Program-made: the position numbers and the translations under genes
The notes under the pieces: model-generated
The model's input: only the letters and a program-made list of their open reading frames with translations
The model's database searches: none
Told to the model about the DNA's origin: nothing
Shown here: positions 25,332 through 34,362 of the stretch, piece by piece
Layout of the letters: each line of letters opens with the position of its first letter
How positions within the stretch are numbered: position 1 is the first letter of the stretch
Assembly: GCA_902571865.1 (NCBI GenBank)
Contig: CACGDO010000008.1
Coordinates: 1 to 64,000, forward strand
Direction of reading: 5' to 3'
DNA length: 64,000 nucleotides
From: an uncultured Alphaproteobacteria bacterium
GTDB lineage: Bacteria > Pseudomonadota > Alphaproteobacteria > HIMB59 > GCA-002718135

Positions 25332-26377
25332 AAACTATTAGAAGCCTCTACCATTATCTTTAATTTTATTTTTGCCAAATCTCGAGGTAAGTGACCAAGC
25401 CCACAATCAGGAGCAACAATTAATTGTTCCTTATCAATAAACTTTAATACATCATTTATTCTTGAGACAATTTCTTCTTTAGTCTCAACTTGAGAGCTTG
25501 CTATTTTTACTAAACCAAAAATGACTTTTGTTTGTTTAAAATTTTTTAAAAAATTTAAATCATTATATCGATGAGCATCTTCTATAGAAACTGTATCTAT
25601 AATTGATTCATCTAAAGCTTTACTAATTTTACTGTAAGAATCTAAAGGCGCTTTTGGATAATCTACTGCATCTAATTTATCAGGATAGCCACAACAAATA
25701 TGAGTAATTTTTTCAATACTTTGATTATTTATATCCTTAAAACATCTTTCTAGGTTTTTGATTCCAAAATTAAGAGCATTTTCAGGTTTTCTAGCAAACA
25801 ATGGTTCATCGACTTGAATATATTTACATCCTGCATCAACTAATCTTTTAATTTCTACATTAATAGCATCAGCTAAGTCTTCACCCATATTTTCATCTGA
25901 ATCATAAAATGTATTTGCTATGGTGTCTGTTATAGTCATTGGTCCAGGAATAGTAATTTTTAAATCATTATTTGTTAAACTCTGATTTTTTTTCCATTCT
26001 TCAACTAAAAAAGATTCTTTTGCTTTAACTTTTGAAGTTATTGTTGGTAACCAGCATTTATAATTCCCTGTCCTAGCAACTTTTTCTGTGAGATTTGCAA
26101 AATCAATTCCTTCTAAATATCTACAATGATAGTGAATATAATTTTCTCTTCTAACTTCACCATCGGTTAGGATATCAATACCGCATTCTTCCTGATCACT
26201 AATTATTTCTTTTGTAGCTTTATTAAATAACTCTTCAACATTATCGCCCATTTTATTTATTTCATCTTCGTAAAATTTAGTTGGATATTCTGTATCTGTA
26301 CCACCAGAAGCATTAAACCAATCAGTTATTTTTAAGTAGCTTGGTTTTGGATAGGCGCCTATAACAGTCGTTAGCAT
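25328..26377 (-). CDS. Short MetE-like zinc methyltransferase-family protein (paralogue 2)
   Basis: This 349-residue protein corresponds to the C-terminal catalytic half of MetE. The N-terminal TTVIGAYPKPSYL, the QVDEPLF block (about residues 188-194), the zinc ligands in THICCG (His227, Cys229) and VAPDCGLG (Cys325) are all visible. It is closer to authentic MetE than paralogue 1 at 11372, which has GTDCGF and MHICWG. It follows the sulfatase-family gene by 7 bp on the minus strand, so the two are probably cotranscribed. It may be a core-MetE methionine synthase needing another methyl donor, or a demethylase in a catabolic route. The sequence alone does not decide. Confidence 0.78.
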   Translation of the reverse strand: MLTTVIGAYPKPSYLKITDWFNASGGTDTEYPTKFYEDEINKMGDNVEELFNKATKEIISDQEECGIDILTDGEVRRENYIHYHCRYLEGIDFANLTEKVARTGNYKCWLPTITSKVKAKESFLVEEWKKNQSLTNNDLKITIPGPMTITDTIANTFYDSDENMGEDLADAINVEIKRLVDAGCKYIQVDEPLFARKPENALNFGIKNLERCFKDINNQSIEKITHICCGYPDKLDAVDYPKAPLDSYSKISKALDESIIDTVSIEDAHRYNDLNFLKNFKQTKVIFGLVKIASSQVETKEEIVSRINDVLKFIDKEQLIVAPDCGLGHLPRDLAKIKLKIMVEASNSF

Positions 26378-26384
26378 ATATTTA

Positions 26385-27920
26385 TTATTCCATTTTCCTG
26401 CTAAATGGTCCAGAATTTATATTAACACCTGAACTGGAAAGTTTAGTGTTTGATAATTGTCGCTCCTGATGAATCATGCGGTGACTTAACAATTTTGATA
26501 CTAGTTCATGTTTTATATCTTGAAATTCTCTTAAGTCTGATAGATCATTTATTTCCTCAGGATCTTTTTCTAAATCAAATAATAAACATGGCAATGAAGG
26601 AAAATGAACATATTTCCATTTATTATTTCTAATGACCGATAGATTACATTGTTCGGGTGCTAATTTTTTATCTTTAACAAATGAAGTACTCTCTCTAAAA
26701 TCAAAATCAAAAACAACATATTCTTTATTAGGTGATTTTTCGTATTTATGATTGATATTTTGCATAAGTGATTGACCATTCCAATCAATAGGGATGTCAC
26801 CACCAAGCCATTCTAAAATTGTAGGAGCAACATCTACAGATTCTGTTAAATGGTTAATTTCTTTTGGATTGTTTTGAGGCACATAAATAAATAATGGAAT
26901 TCTATAAGAAGAGTCCCACCAACCTAATTTCCCCCATAAATTATTTTCATTTAACATCTCTCCATGATCACTAGTAAATATTATCATTGTATTCTCTTCT
27001 TGCCCTGATTCTTTAAGAGCATTCAAAATTTTACCAATATTAAAATCAACTTCAGCGCACATAGCAAAATAGACACTCATAATATTTTTGATATCTTGAT
27101 CTTTTAAAAGATCATAATTAATTTCAGAATAATTTTCTTTTAATAAAAATTTTTTACATAACTCTTCAAGTAGTGGATGTTTTTTTGATAATTCTTTCAG
27201 TGAAATATCATTTTGAGGTAATTTAATATTATCTGGATTAAATTTACTAAACCATGGATCAGCTACATGAAAGGGTGGATGTGGTTTTAAAAAAGATACA
27301 TGCATAAAAAATGGATCTTTGACTTTTTTTAAATCGTAAACAACTTTGTCCGCTAAAAATGCAGTGTCTGAAAACTCAGTTGGAATATAATATGGTTCAT
27401 AAATATACGCTTGATCATCTTTAGGCTTTCTTCCTTTGTACAAATCTTCTGCTTTATTAATTTCAAAACCATTTTGATTAAGATGGTTAGCCCAGGGTTC
27501 TGGTTTTCCTCCTGGTAAAACACAACCATCATCAAACCCTTCCATTGGTGATTCGTAAGTAAAATTTTTTTTATCTTTTGGATCCAAATATCTTGGATCC
27601 CAAGAGGTATCAGTGTATCCGTAAAGTCTTGGATTATAATTTAGTTTACGAACTTCTTTAGCTATATTTGTAAATCTTTTATCAAGAGGAGCACCATTAT
27701 ATACTGAACGATGTATAAATGGATATAAACCTGTTAGCATAGTAGTTCTAGATGGACCACATGGAACAATACCTGCAAAGTGTGATTTAAAAATAACACT
27801 TTTTTTTGCTAATTTATCCAAATTAGGAGTGAGAGCATATTCATGATTTAAAAAACTAAAGCAATCGAAGCGCCACTGATCAGCACATATAAAAAGTACA
27901 GATTTTTTGATTTTCTTCAT
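26385..27920 (-). CDS. Sulfatase-family hydrolase, phosphonate-monoesterase-like
   Basis: This 511-residue type I sulfatase/phosphonate monoester hydrolase hydrolyses sulfate or phosphonate esters using a formylglycine made from Cys. The modification motif CGPSR lies at residues 54-58 within VPCGPSRTTMLTGLY. The metal site includes the N-terminal CADQWR (Asp) and FTSDHGEM later. The stretch after the motif (HRSVYNGAPLDKRFTNI, then GYTDTSWDPR) resembles phosphonate monoester hydrolases more than choline sulfatases. No signal peptide is present, so it is cytoplasmic. It is upstream of a MetE-like gene and divergent from the family-5 importer. The substrate is open, and a maturase gene is not seen in the window. 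Confidence 0.83.
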   Translation of the reverse strand: MKKIKKSVLFICADQWRFDCFSFLNHEYALTPNLDKLAKKSVIFKSHFAGIVPCGPSRTTMLTGLYPFIHRSVYNGAPLDKRFTNIAKEVRKLNYNPRLYGYTDTSWDPRYLDPKDKKNFTYESPMEGFDDGCVLPGGKPEPWANHLNQNGFEINKAEDLYKGRKPKDDQAYIYEPYYIPTEFSDTAFLADKVVYDLKKVKDPFFMHVSFLKPHPPFHVADPWFSKFNPDNIKLPQNDISLKELSKKHPLLEELCKKFLLKENYSEINYDLLKDQDIKNIMSVYFAMCAEVDFNIGKILNALKESGQEENTMIIFTSDHGEMLNENNLWGKLGWWDSSYRIPLFIYVPQNNPKEINHLTESVDVAPTILEWLGGDIPIDWNGQSLMQNINHKYEKSPNKEYVVFDFDFRESTSFVKDKKLAPEQCNLSVIRNNKWKYVHFPSLPCLLFDLEKDPEEINDLSDLREFQDIKHELVSKLLSHRMIHQERQLSNTKLSSSGVNINSGPFSRKME

Positions 27921-28063
27921 ATTCTACTAAATACTAAAGTAATTGAAAAGAAATACACAATTTTTTAAAAAAAACGTAATAAATTTGTCAATTATTTTTG
28001 CTAAAAGCTCAAATTTGTATAAAAAAAATACATACGATAAATTTATCTTATAGGAGAAAATAT

Positions 28064-30118
28064 ATGTTAAAAAAAATACTCGTAGCATTGGTATTTTCTT
28101 CCGCGATGTTTGTATGGAGTGGAAGCTCTTTTGCAGGCGGTCATTGCGTAGGCTCAACCATGAGCGATGCATATACTGGCGGAAAATATCCACAGCAATA
28201 TGAGTTATCAGAATACGAAAGTGCAGCTAGTTGTACGATGAAGTTTTCAGAGAACCCAAGTATTGCTAGTATTAATGCAACAATTCAAGGGAACCCAGGA
28301 AGCCTACCTCCGGTTGAGGATAGATTACCTGATGAACCACTTGTTGTAGTGCCATATGAATCAATTGGTAAATATGGAAACACTATTAACTTCTTATCTA
28401 ATGCAACTGAAGCTGGTACTTCAGATATGCTTTCTACTCGACATGTTAACTTAGTTCGTTTTGCTGATGACTTGTCAACTGTAGTTCCAAATGTTGCAAA
28501 AGATTATGAATGGAATGATGATTATACTACTTTAACATTCATGTTACGTAAAGGTCACAAGTGGTCAAATGGTGAACCTTTTGTAGCTAGAGATGTAGAG
28601 TTTTGGTACGAAGACTTGATGATGAATCCAAAAATTCGTGAAAAACCATATCCATATCTATTAGTTGGTGGTGAGCCAATGACTGTTGATGTAATTGATG
28701 ATCAAACAGTAAGATTTAACTTACCATCTCCGTTTCCTGGTTTACTTGCTACTTTAGCTACATCTTATAACCAAGCTTTTATGCCTTCACATTTCCTAGA
28801 ACAATTCCATCCGGAAATTGATTCAAATGCTGATGCGAATGCACAAGCTTTAGGTTTCGCAGATGGCTGGGATGCTTTAGCGGCTTATTATGGTAACTCA
28901 GGTTGGACTGATACTCCAACTCCGTTATTAAGAAATCCAGAGTTAGTAGATGGTTTACCATATGCTGCTTATCCTTCTTTAGAAGCTTACATGACTATTG
29001 AAGATACTACTGAAGGTAGAGTATATGCTGCAAACCCATACTTTTTTCAAGTTGATACAGCTGGGAATCAATTACCATACATTGATTATCAAAATGAGAG
29101 ATATATCAATGAAAATGAAATAAGATTATTGAAACTTGTTAATGGTGAAGTTGATTACAAATCTCAATCTGTACAACTTGAGTCTGCGCCTCAATTATTA
29201 GATGGAGCAGAGTCTGGAGGCTATAATATTCAAATTAACCCAGGTTGTGGTGCAGCACTATTTAGCTTCAACGTCACTCACCCAGACTTAGAAAAACGTA
29301 AAGTTTACGGTGATATTCGTTTCCGTCAAGCAATGTCAATTGCTCTAGATAGAAATGAAATTAACGATGTTGCTTACTATGGTATGGGTGTTGTAGAGCA
29401 GTTCACAGGTATGTCACCAGCTCCTGATTTCGTACGTGAAGATATGAAAATGTATATGACTCAATATGATCCAGATGGTGCTAAAGCACTTCTAGATGAA
29501 GTTGGTCTTAAGGACGTTGACGGTGATGGCTTTAGAGAACTCCCTAATGGAGACCCTTTTGCTATGAACATTGACTATGCTACTCAAGGTATAGGTGGTG
29601 TAGAAGTTGAGTTAGTTGCTCGTATGTGGAACGATGTAGGAGTTAAAACTTCTTTTAAAGAGGTAACTCCTGATGAATATCGTGGTTCACAATCTTCAAA
29701 TGCATTAGATGTCCATGCATGGGACAAAGGTCAACCTTTAGCAATTATTGCAGGTGATCCTGAAACATTCAAAGCGCCTTTTGGAAACTACTTTAACCAT
29801 ACGCAAGGAATGTTGTGGGCAGCTTACATTGATAGTAACGGTGATGAAGGTGTAGAACCTCCTCAATGGGTTTACGATTTAAGTGATGGTATTGATAAAT
29901 TTCAATCATATGCTTTAGGTACACCTGAATCAAATGAGTGGGGTGAAAAAATTACAACAATGTTAACAGAGCAAACTTTGTTAATTGGAACTGTAAAAGC
30001 ACCTTTCCCAACATATCATAGAAATGCTTTGAAAAACTTTACACAATTCAAAACAACTTCTTATGAATATTATAGAACTTATCCATATTTAGCTACTCAG
30101 TGGTGGTTAGACGAATAA
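28064..30118 (+). CDS. Family-5 (oligopeptide-type) ABC substrate-binding protein
   Basis: This 684-residue periplasmic binding protein has the DppA/OppA fold. I start it at 28064 because AGGAG lies 7 bases upstream and the product then begins with a signal peptide (MLKKILVALVFSSAMFVWSG). A further upstream ATG at 27998 in the same frame would bury the signal. Cleavage after SFA predicts a mature Gly-Gly-His N-terminus. Family blocks include FMLRKGHKWSNGEPF near residue 155, RFRQAMSIALDRNEI near 420 and KDVDGDGFRELPNGD near 480. Large members of this family also bind oligosaccharides. It heads a complete importer operon and is followed by a stem-loop. Confidence 0.9.
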   Translation: MLKKILVALVFSSAMFVWSGSSFAGGHCVGSTMSDAYTGGKYPQQYELSEYESAASCTMKFSENPSIASINATIQGNPGSLPPVEDRLPDEPLVVVPYESIGKYGNTINFLSNATEAGTSDMLSTRHVNLVRFADDLSTVVPNVAKDYEWNDDYTTLTFMLRKGHKWSNGEPFVARDVEFWYEDLMMNPKIREKPYPYLLVGGEPMTVDVIDDQTVRFNLPSPFPGLLATLATSYNQAFMPSHFLEQFHPEIDSNADANAQALGFADGWDALAAYYGNSGWTDTPTPLLRNPELVDGLPYAAYPSLEAYMTIEDTTEGRVYAANPYFFQVDTAGNQLPYIDYQNERYINENEIRLLKLVNGEVDYKSQSVQLESAPQLLDGAESGGYNIQINPGCGAALFSFNVTHPDLEKRKVYGDIRFRQAMSIALDRNEINDVAYYGMGVVEQFTGMSPAPDFVREDMKMYMTQYDPDGAKALLDEVGLKDVDGDGFRELPNGDPFAMNIDYATQGIGGVEVELVARMWNDVGVKTSFKEVTPDEYRGSQSSNALDVHAWDKGQPLAIIAGDPETFKAPFGNYFNHTQGMLWAAYIDSNGDEGVEPPQWVYDLSDGIDKFQSYALGTPESNEWGEKITTMLTEQTLLIGTVKAPFPTYHRNALKNFTQFKTTSYEYYRTYPYLATQWWLDE

Positions 30119-30137
30119 GTCAACTATAAATTTACTT

Positions 30138-30175
30138 AAAAGCGGCAATTTTTTATTGCCGCTTTTCTTTTTTCT
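30138..30175 (+). terminator. Stem-loop with U-rich tail after the binding-protein gene
   Basis: AAAAGCGGCAAT (30138-30149) pairs with ATTGCCGCTTTT (30155-30166) around a 5-base loop, followed by a T-rich tail. It separates the binding-protein gene from the permeases and probably causes partial termination or protects the upstream mRNA. Confidence 0.87.
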
Positions 30176-30210
30176 ACTATTCTTAAAAATCAATTAAGAG
30201 AAATCATGCT

Positions 30211-31224
30211 ATGATTAATTTTGTTCAGTTTACATTTACAAGAGCATTTTTAGCTATTGTAACTTTATTAATTGTTTGTTTCATAGTTTTTTCTTTAATG
30301 GAATTAGTACCTGGAACGTGTGCTGAAAGATATTTAGCTTTTAAAAATACTCAGGGCTCTCAAATTACTTATGAAGATATTGAAGCAGAAAAAATTCGCT
30401 TAGGCTTAGATAAACCATTCCTTTATAGGTATGGAAAGTGGATTTCTGACATTGTTATCAATCAAGATTTTGGTGATAGTTGTATTCTAAGAATGAATAT
30501 TAATGAATTATTAAGTGGAAGATTTACTTTATCTCTAACCATATGTTTAGTAGCATTAATATTTTCATATTTAATTGCTATACCTGTAGGCATTATTTCA
30601 GCCACGACAAAATATGCATCATTAGATAACACTCTAAAGTTTATTAGTTACCTTGGCATAGCATTGCCAAATTTTTTAGTAGCACTTTGTATAATGCTTT
30701 TTATGACAATCTATTATGGAGATACGATGACAGGATTATTTTCTCAAGAATATGAAAATGAACCATGGTCATCAGCAAAGTTAATGGATTTTTTAGGTAG
30801 AGCATGGCTGCCTATTTTTGTTTTAGGATGGAATGCAACTGCCTTTGCGTTGCAAACTGTCAGAGCTTTAATGTTAGATGAAAATGACAAGTTATATGTA
30901 ATGGCGGCAAGAGCAAGAGGTGTATCAGGGATGAGTTTGCTTTGGCGATATCCAGCAAAGCATTCTTTAGGACCTGTAATAAATTCTATAGGATTTGATT
31001 TAAATAGAATTTTTAGTGCACTTCCAATAGTTGCTCTGATTTTAATTTTGACTGAGGCAGGAGCTTTATTAATAGAAGCTTTGGCTAGATCAAATGATCA
31101 GCAACTAGCTGGAGCAATAATATTTTTACTTACAGCAACAATCGTTTTTGTTAATTTTGTTACAGATATAATTTTAGCAATAATGGATCCAAGAATAAGA
31201 AAAGGAGTTATGGGTGGAGGTTAG
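30211..31224 (+). CDS. Family-5 ABC transporter permease 1 (DppB/OppB-like)
   Basis: This 337-residue inner-membrane permease has an N-terminal helix at about residues 10-33, a periplasmic region with KIRLGLDKPFLYRYGKW-type spacing around residues 70-90 (typical of DppB), then five more helices. The ATPase-docking motif is MAARARGVSGMSLLWRYPAKH near residue 230. Two Cys (CAERY and DSCILR) lie in the periplasmic part and could pair. It overlaps the next permease by 11 bp. With the binding protein, second permease and two ATPases it makes a complete importer. Confidence 0.9.
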   Translation: MINFVQFTFTRAFLAIVTLLIVCFIVFSLMELVPGTCAERYLAFKNTQGSQITYEDIEAEKIRLGLDKPFLYRYGKWISDIVINQDFGDSCILRMNINELLSGRFTLSLTICLVALIFSYLIAIPVGIISATTKYASLDNTLKFISYLGIALPNFLVALCIMLFMTIYYGDTMTGLFSQEYENEPWSSAKLMDFLGRAWLPIFVLGWNATAFALQTVRALMLDENDKLYVMAARARGVSGMSLLWRYPAKHSLGPVINSIGFDLNRIFSALPIVALILILTEAGALLIEALARSNDQQLAGAIIFLLTATIVFVNFVTDIILAIMDPRIRKGVMGGG

Positions 31225-32374
31225 TAATCAAAAAAAAGAAGCTTATTATACAGCTACACAGATGCAATTAGTAAGAACACGCTTTTTTGGAAATAGATCG
31301 GCAATGATTGCAGGTTCAATATTACTTTTCATGATTGTTTGTAGTCTATTCTCAGATTTTTTATCTCCATATGATCCTACTATTAATGGTCGGGACAAAG
31401 ATTATGAAAATGGAGCACCTCAGGTTCCGATGTTTTGGGATGAAAATGGTTTTTCACCAAGGCCATTTTTACACACTTTAACAAAATATAGAGGAGCTGA
31501 TACTAATTTTAGATGGGTCTATAAAACTGATACAGAAAAAAGAAGATATGTTTATTTTTTTGTTGAAGGTTGGGAGTATAAAGTTTTTGATTTTAATATA
31601 AATCTTCCAGGAAAAATTTTAGATTTTAAAATTCCAGGTTTTACATTCAATACTCATTTATTTGGAGTTGAAGAAGGTGGTATTCATATATTTGGAACAG
31701 ATAAGGCAGGAAAAGATTTATTTAGCAGAACCTTGAGCGCAATTTATATTTCACTAGCTGTAGGGACACTTGGTGTTTTTATATCATTTGTACTATCCCT
31801 AATTATAGGTGGAATATCAGGTTACTATGGTGGATGGATTGATAGTGTATTGCAAATGTTTACTGATGCAATTCGAACGGTTCCGCCAATACCTCTGTTT
31901 ATGTGTCTTGCTGCCTTTGCGCCATTAGAATGGAGTTCTGAATTACGGTTCTTTTTTATTTCCTGTTTACTTGGATTAATTTCATGGCCAACACTTGCTA
32001 GAAGAGTAAGAACGCATCTACTTAGTGAAAGAAGCCAAGAATATATTCTTGCTGCAAAACTTTGTGGAGCATCATCTACTCACATTATTATAAGACACTT
32101 GTTACCAAGTTTCACGAGCTATATTATTGTCGATTTAGTCATTAGTTTCCCATACATGTTATTATCTGAAACAGCTTTAAGTTTTATAGGACTTGGTTTG
32201 AGAGAACCAGTAAACTCTCTAGGTGTACTTTTACAAAATGCAACAAAGGCCGACGTACTTTTAAACTATCAATGGTATTTTATCCCTGTATTTTTCTTAG
32301 TCGTATTAATTTTAACATTTGTCTATGTGGGGGATGGATTACGTGATGCAGCTGATCCTCATAAGGTAAAATAA
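31214..32374 (+). CDS. Family-5 ABC transporter permease 2 (DppC/OppC-like, extended)
   Basis: This 386-residue permease has the DppC order but a long insertion. After the first helix (about residues 33-53, then SPYDPTINGRD) there are about 95 extra residues before the conserved FGTDKAGKDLFSR segment near residue 165. That stretch contains aromatic-rich VYFFVEGWEYKVFDF. The helical core and EAA-like motif LAAKLCGASSTHIIIRHLLP near residue 275 are normal. Typical DppC is about 300 residues. Extended forms occur in some alphaproteobacterial importers of large or charged solutes. It is followed by the first ATPase after 1 bp. Confidence 0.88.
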   Translation: MEVSNQKKEAYYTATQMQLVRTRFFGNRSAMIAGSILLFMIVCSLFSDFLSPYDPTINGRDKDYENGAPQVPMFWDENGFSPRPFLHTLTKYRGADTNFRWVYKTDTEKRRYVYFFVEGWEYKVFDFNINLPGKILDFKIPGFTFNTHLFGVEEGGIHIFGTDKAGKDLFSRTLSAIYISLAVGTLGVFISFVLSLIIGGISGYYGGWIDSVLQMFTDAIRTVPPIPLFMCLAAFAPLEWSSELRFFFISCLLGLISWPTLARRVRTHLLSERSQEYILAAKLCGASSTHIIIRHLLPSFTSYIIVDLVISFPYMLLSETALSFIGLGLREPVNSLGVLLQNATKADVLLNYQWYFIPVFFLVVLILTFVYVGDGLRDAADPHKVK

Positions 32375-32375
32375 T

Positions 32376-33365
32376 ATGAGTCATTTATTAGAAGTAAAAA
32401 ATTTAGATGTAAAATTTGATACTGATGAAGGTAGAATTACTGCAGTTGAAAATATCTCTCTTTCTGTAGATCAAGGTGAAGTACTTGGTATAGTTGGTGA
32501 ATCCGGATCAGGTAAATCTGTGACTGCTAAATCGATTATGAAATTAAATCCAGGTAATACTTCTTATAATGAAGACGCAGAAATAATTTTAGACAACGAA
32601 AATGTTCTTCAATTTACCTCTAAGCAAGACTTAAAAAAAATAAGAGGTGGTAAAGTATCAATGATTTTTCAAGAGCCTATGGCAAGTTTTGCTCCAGCAA
32701 TAAAAATTGGCGCACAAATGGTTGAGCAATTACTAATTCATAAAAATATTAATAAAGAGGAAGCAAAATCAATATCCATAAACATGCTAAAAAGAGTAGG
32801 CATAGCAGATGCAGAAAAACGGTTTAATCAATATGCATTTGAATTATCTGGGGGAATGCGTCAAAGAGCAATGATAGCTATGGCACTATCAACAATGCCT
32901 AAACTTTTATTAGCAGATGAGCCAACAACTGCTTTAGATGTAACAATTCAAGCTCAAGTAATTAACCTAATTAAAGATATTATTAAAGAATATCAAATGG
33001 GAGTAATATTTATTACTCACGATCTAGGTGTTATTGCACAGGTAGCTGATCATGTAGCGGTTATGTATTTGGGAAGTGTAGTGGAGAAAGGTCCAGTAAA
33101 TGAGATCCTTAAAAACCCAAAACATCCTTATACAAAAGGGCTATTACAAGCTTTACCTGACATAAATAACTTAGACGCACCGTTATCTCCAATACCTGGA
33201 AACATTCCAAGTCCATTAGATAGACCAACAGGGTGTGTATTTAGAACTAGATGCCCCCATCATAATCCAGAAGGAAAAGATGGTAAAATAGAAATGAAAT
33301 TAATTGAAGTTGAACCAGGTCACTGGGTTGATCAATGTGGAATTAAGTGTGGTCAAAATGGGTGA
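32376..33365 (+). CDS. Family-5 ABC transporter ATPase 1 (DppD-like)
   Basis: This 329-residue cytoplasmic ATPase energises the importer. Walker A GESGSGKS is near residue 41, the signature ELSGGMRQR near 160, Walker B LLLADEPT near 178, and the switch His in ITHDLG near 215. The C-terminal oligopeptide-type extension has GCVFRTRCPHH, the cysteine-rich segment that often carries an iron-sulfur centre in DppD/DppF proteins. It overlaps the second ATPase gene by 8 bp, so the two are cotranslated and act as a heterodimer. Confidence 0.93.
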   Translation: MSHLLEVKNLDVKFDTDEGRITAVENISLSVDQGEVLGIVGESGSGKSVTAKSIMKLNPGNTSYNEDAEIILDNENVLQFTSKQDLKKIRGGKVSMIFQEPMASFAPAIKIGAQMVEQLLIHKNINKEEAKSISINMLKRVGIADAEKRFNQYAFELSGGMRQRAMIAMALSTMPKLLLADEPTTALDVTIQAQVINLIKDIIKEYQMGVIFITHDLGVIAQVADHVAVMYLGSVVEKGPVNEILKNPKHPYTKGLLQALPDINNLDAPLSPIPGNIPSPLDRPTGCVFRTRCPHHNPEGKDGKIEMKLIEVEPGHWVDQCGIKCGQNG

Positions 33366-34344
33366 TAATTTAATTTCAGTAAATAATGTTTCAGTAAATT
33401 TTGATTATCAAGAAAATTTTATTTCAAAAAAACAAAAAATACATGCTGTAAACAATATCAATATCAAAATTAAAAAAGGATCTTTTTTTGGTTTAGTTGG
33501 TGAATCTGGTTCAGGAAAAACTACTCTTGGTAGAGCAATACTTGGAGCTAATAAAATTAGTTCTGGAAATGTTATTTTTCATGACGATGAAAAAGATTAT
33601 GATTTAACAGATATGAACAAACAAGATTTAAAAGAATATAGAAAAAAAGCTCAATTAATTTTTCAAGATCCTTATGCTGCTTTAAGTCCAAGAATGACAG
33701 TGAGGGATATTATTGCAGAGCCTTTAGAAGTGATGAAAATAACAAACTCAAGACAAGAAACTGATGAAAGAGTAAGAGACATTGCTTCAAAATGTAGATT
33801 AAATATTGAGCATTTAAGAAGATTTCCTCATGCATTTTCTGGAGGACAAAGACAAAGAATATCAATTGCAAGAGCCTTAGTAAGTAATCCAAAATTTATA
33901 GTAGCAGACGAAAGTGTTGCTGCTTTAGATGTATCAATACAAGCAGATATATTAAATCTTTTAAAACAACTTCAAACCGAGCTTAACTTAACTTATTTAT
34001 TCATAAGTCATGATTTAAGTGTAGTAGCTCATGTATGTGATGTTGTTGCAGTTATGTATTTGGGGCACATAGTTGAAATGGGACCCTCAAGAGAATTATT
34101 TAAGAATCCAAAACATTCTTACACAAAGGCACTATTATCTTCTATTCCATCAATTGATCCAGAGAAAAGATCTGAAGCTATAGAACTAAAGGGAGAAATT
34201 CCTAGTGCATTAAATCCACCTCCAGGTTGTGTGTTTAGAACCAGATGTCCTAATCCTGGAGTAGATTGCAAAGGTGGAGAAATAAAAATGGGCCTTATTG
34301 AAGTTGAACCAGGTCACTGGGTCGATCAGTGTTGTGCTCTATAA
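33358..34344 (+). CDS. Family-5 ABC transporter ATPase 2 (DppF-like)
   Basis: I start this ATPase at 33358 (MGDNLISVNNVSVNF, giving 328 residues). The longer frame from 33304 only re-reads the tail of the previous gene. Walker A GESGSGKTT, signature FSGGQRQR, Walker B FIVADESV (Ser-Val after the Glu in place of the common Pro-Thr) and switch ISHDLSVV are present. The C-terminal GCVFRTRCPNPGVDC repeats the cysteine-rich extension of its partner. Both ATPases end with a nearly identical VEPGHWVDQC segment, which points to an old duplication. It is the last gene of the importer operon, 18 bp before a Gfo/Idh gene. Confidence 0.92.
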   Translation: MGDNLISVNNVSVNFDYQENFISKKQKIHAVNNINIKIKKGSFFGLVGESGSGKTTLGRAILGANKISSGNVIFHDDEKDYDLTDMNKQDLKEYRKKAQLIFQDPYAALSPRMTVRDIIAEPLEVMKITNSRQETDERVRDIASKCRLNIEHLRRFPHAFSGGQRQRISIARALVSNPKFIVADESVAALDVSIQADILNLLKQLQTELNLTYLFISHDLSVVAHVCDVVAVMYLGHIVEMGPSRELFKNPKHSYTKALLSSIPSIDPEKRSEAIELKGEIPSALNPPPGCVFRTRCPNPGVDCKGGEIKMGLIEVEPGHWVDQCCAL

Positions 34345-34362
34345 GTAGTTTTTATAATTGTA

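Noticed and set aside
27998..28063. Upstream in-frame ATG as start of the family-5 binding protein
   Set aside because: It would add 22 residues before the signal peptide. The ATG at 28064 has AGGAG at the right distance and gives a normal signal sequence.
33304..33357. Upstream in-frame ATG as start of the second family-5 ATPase
   Set aside because: It lies inside the conserved C-terminus of the first ATPase, and the true N-terminus MGDNLISVNNVSV starts at 33358.
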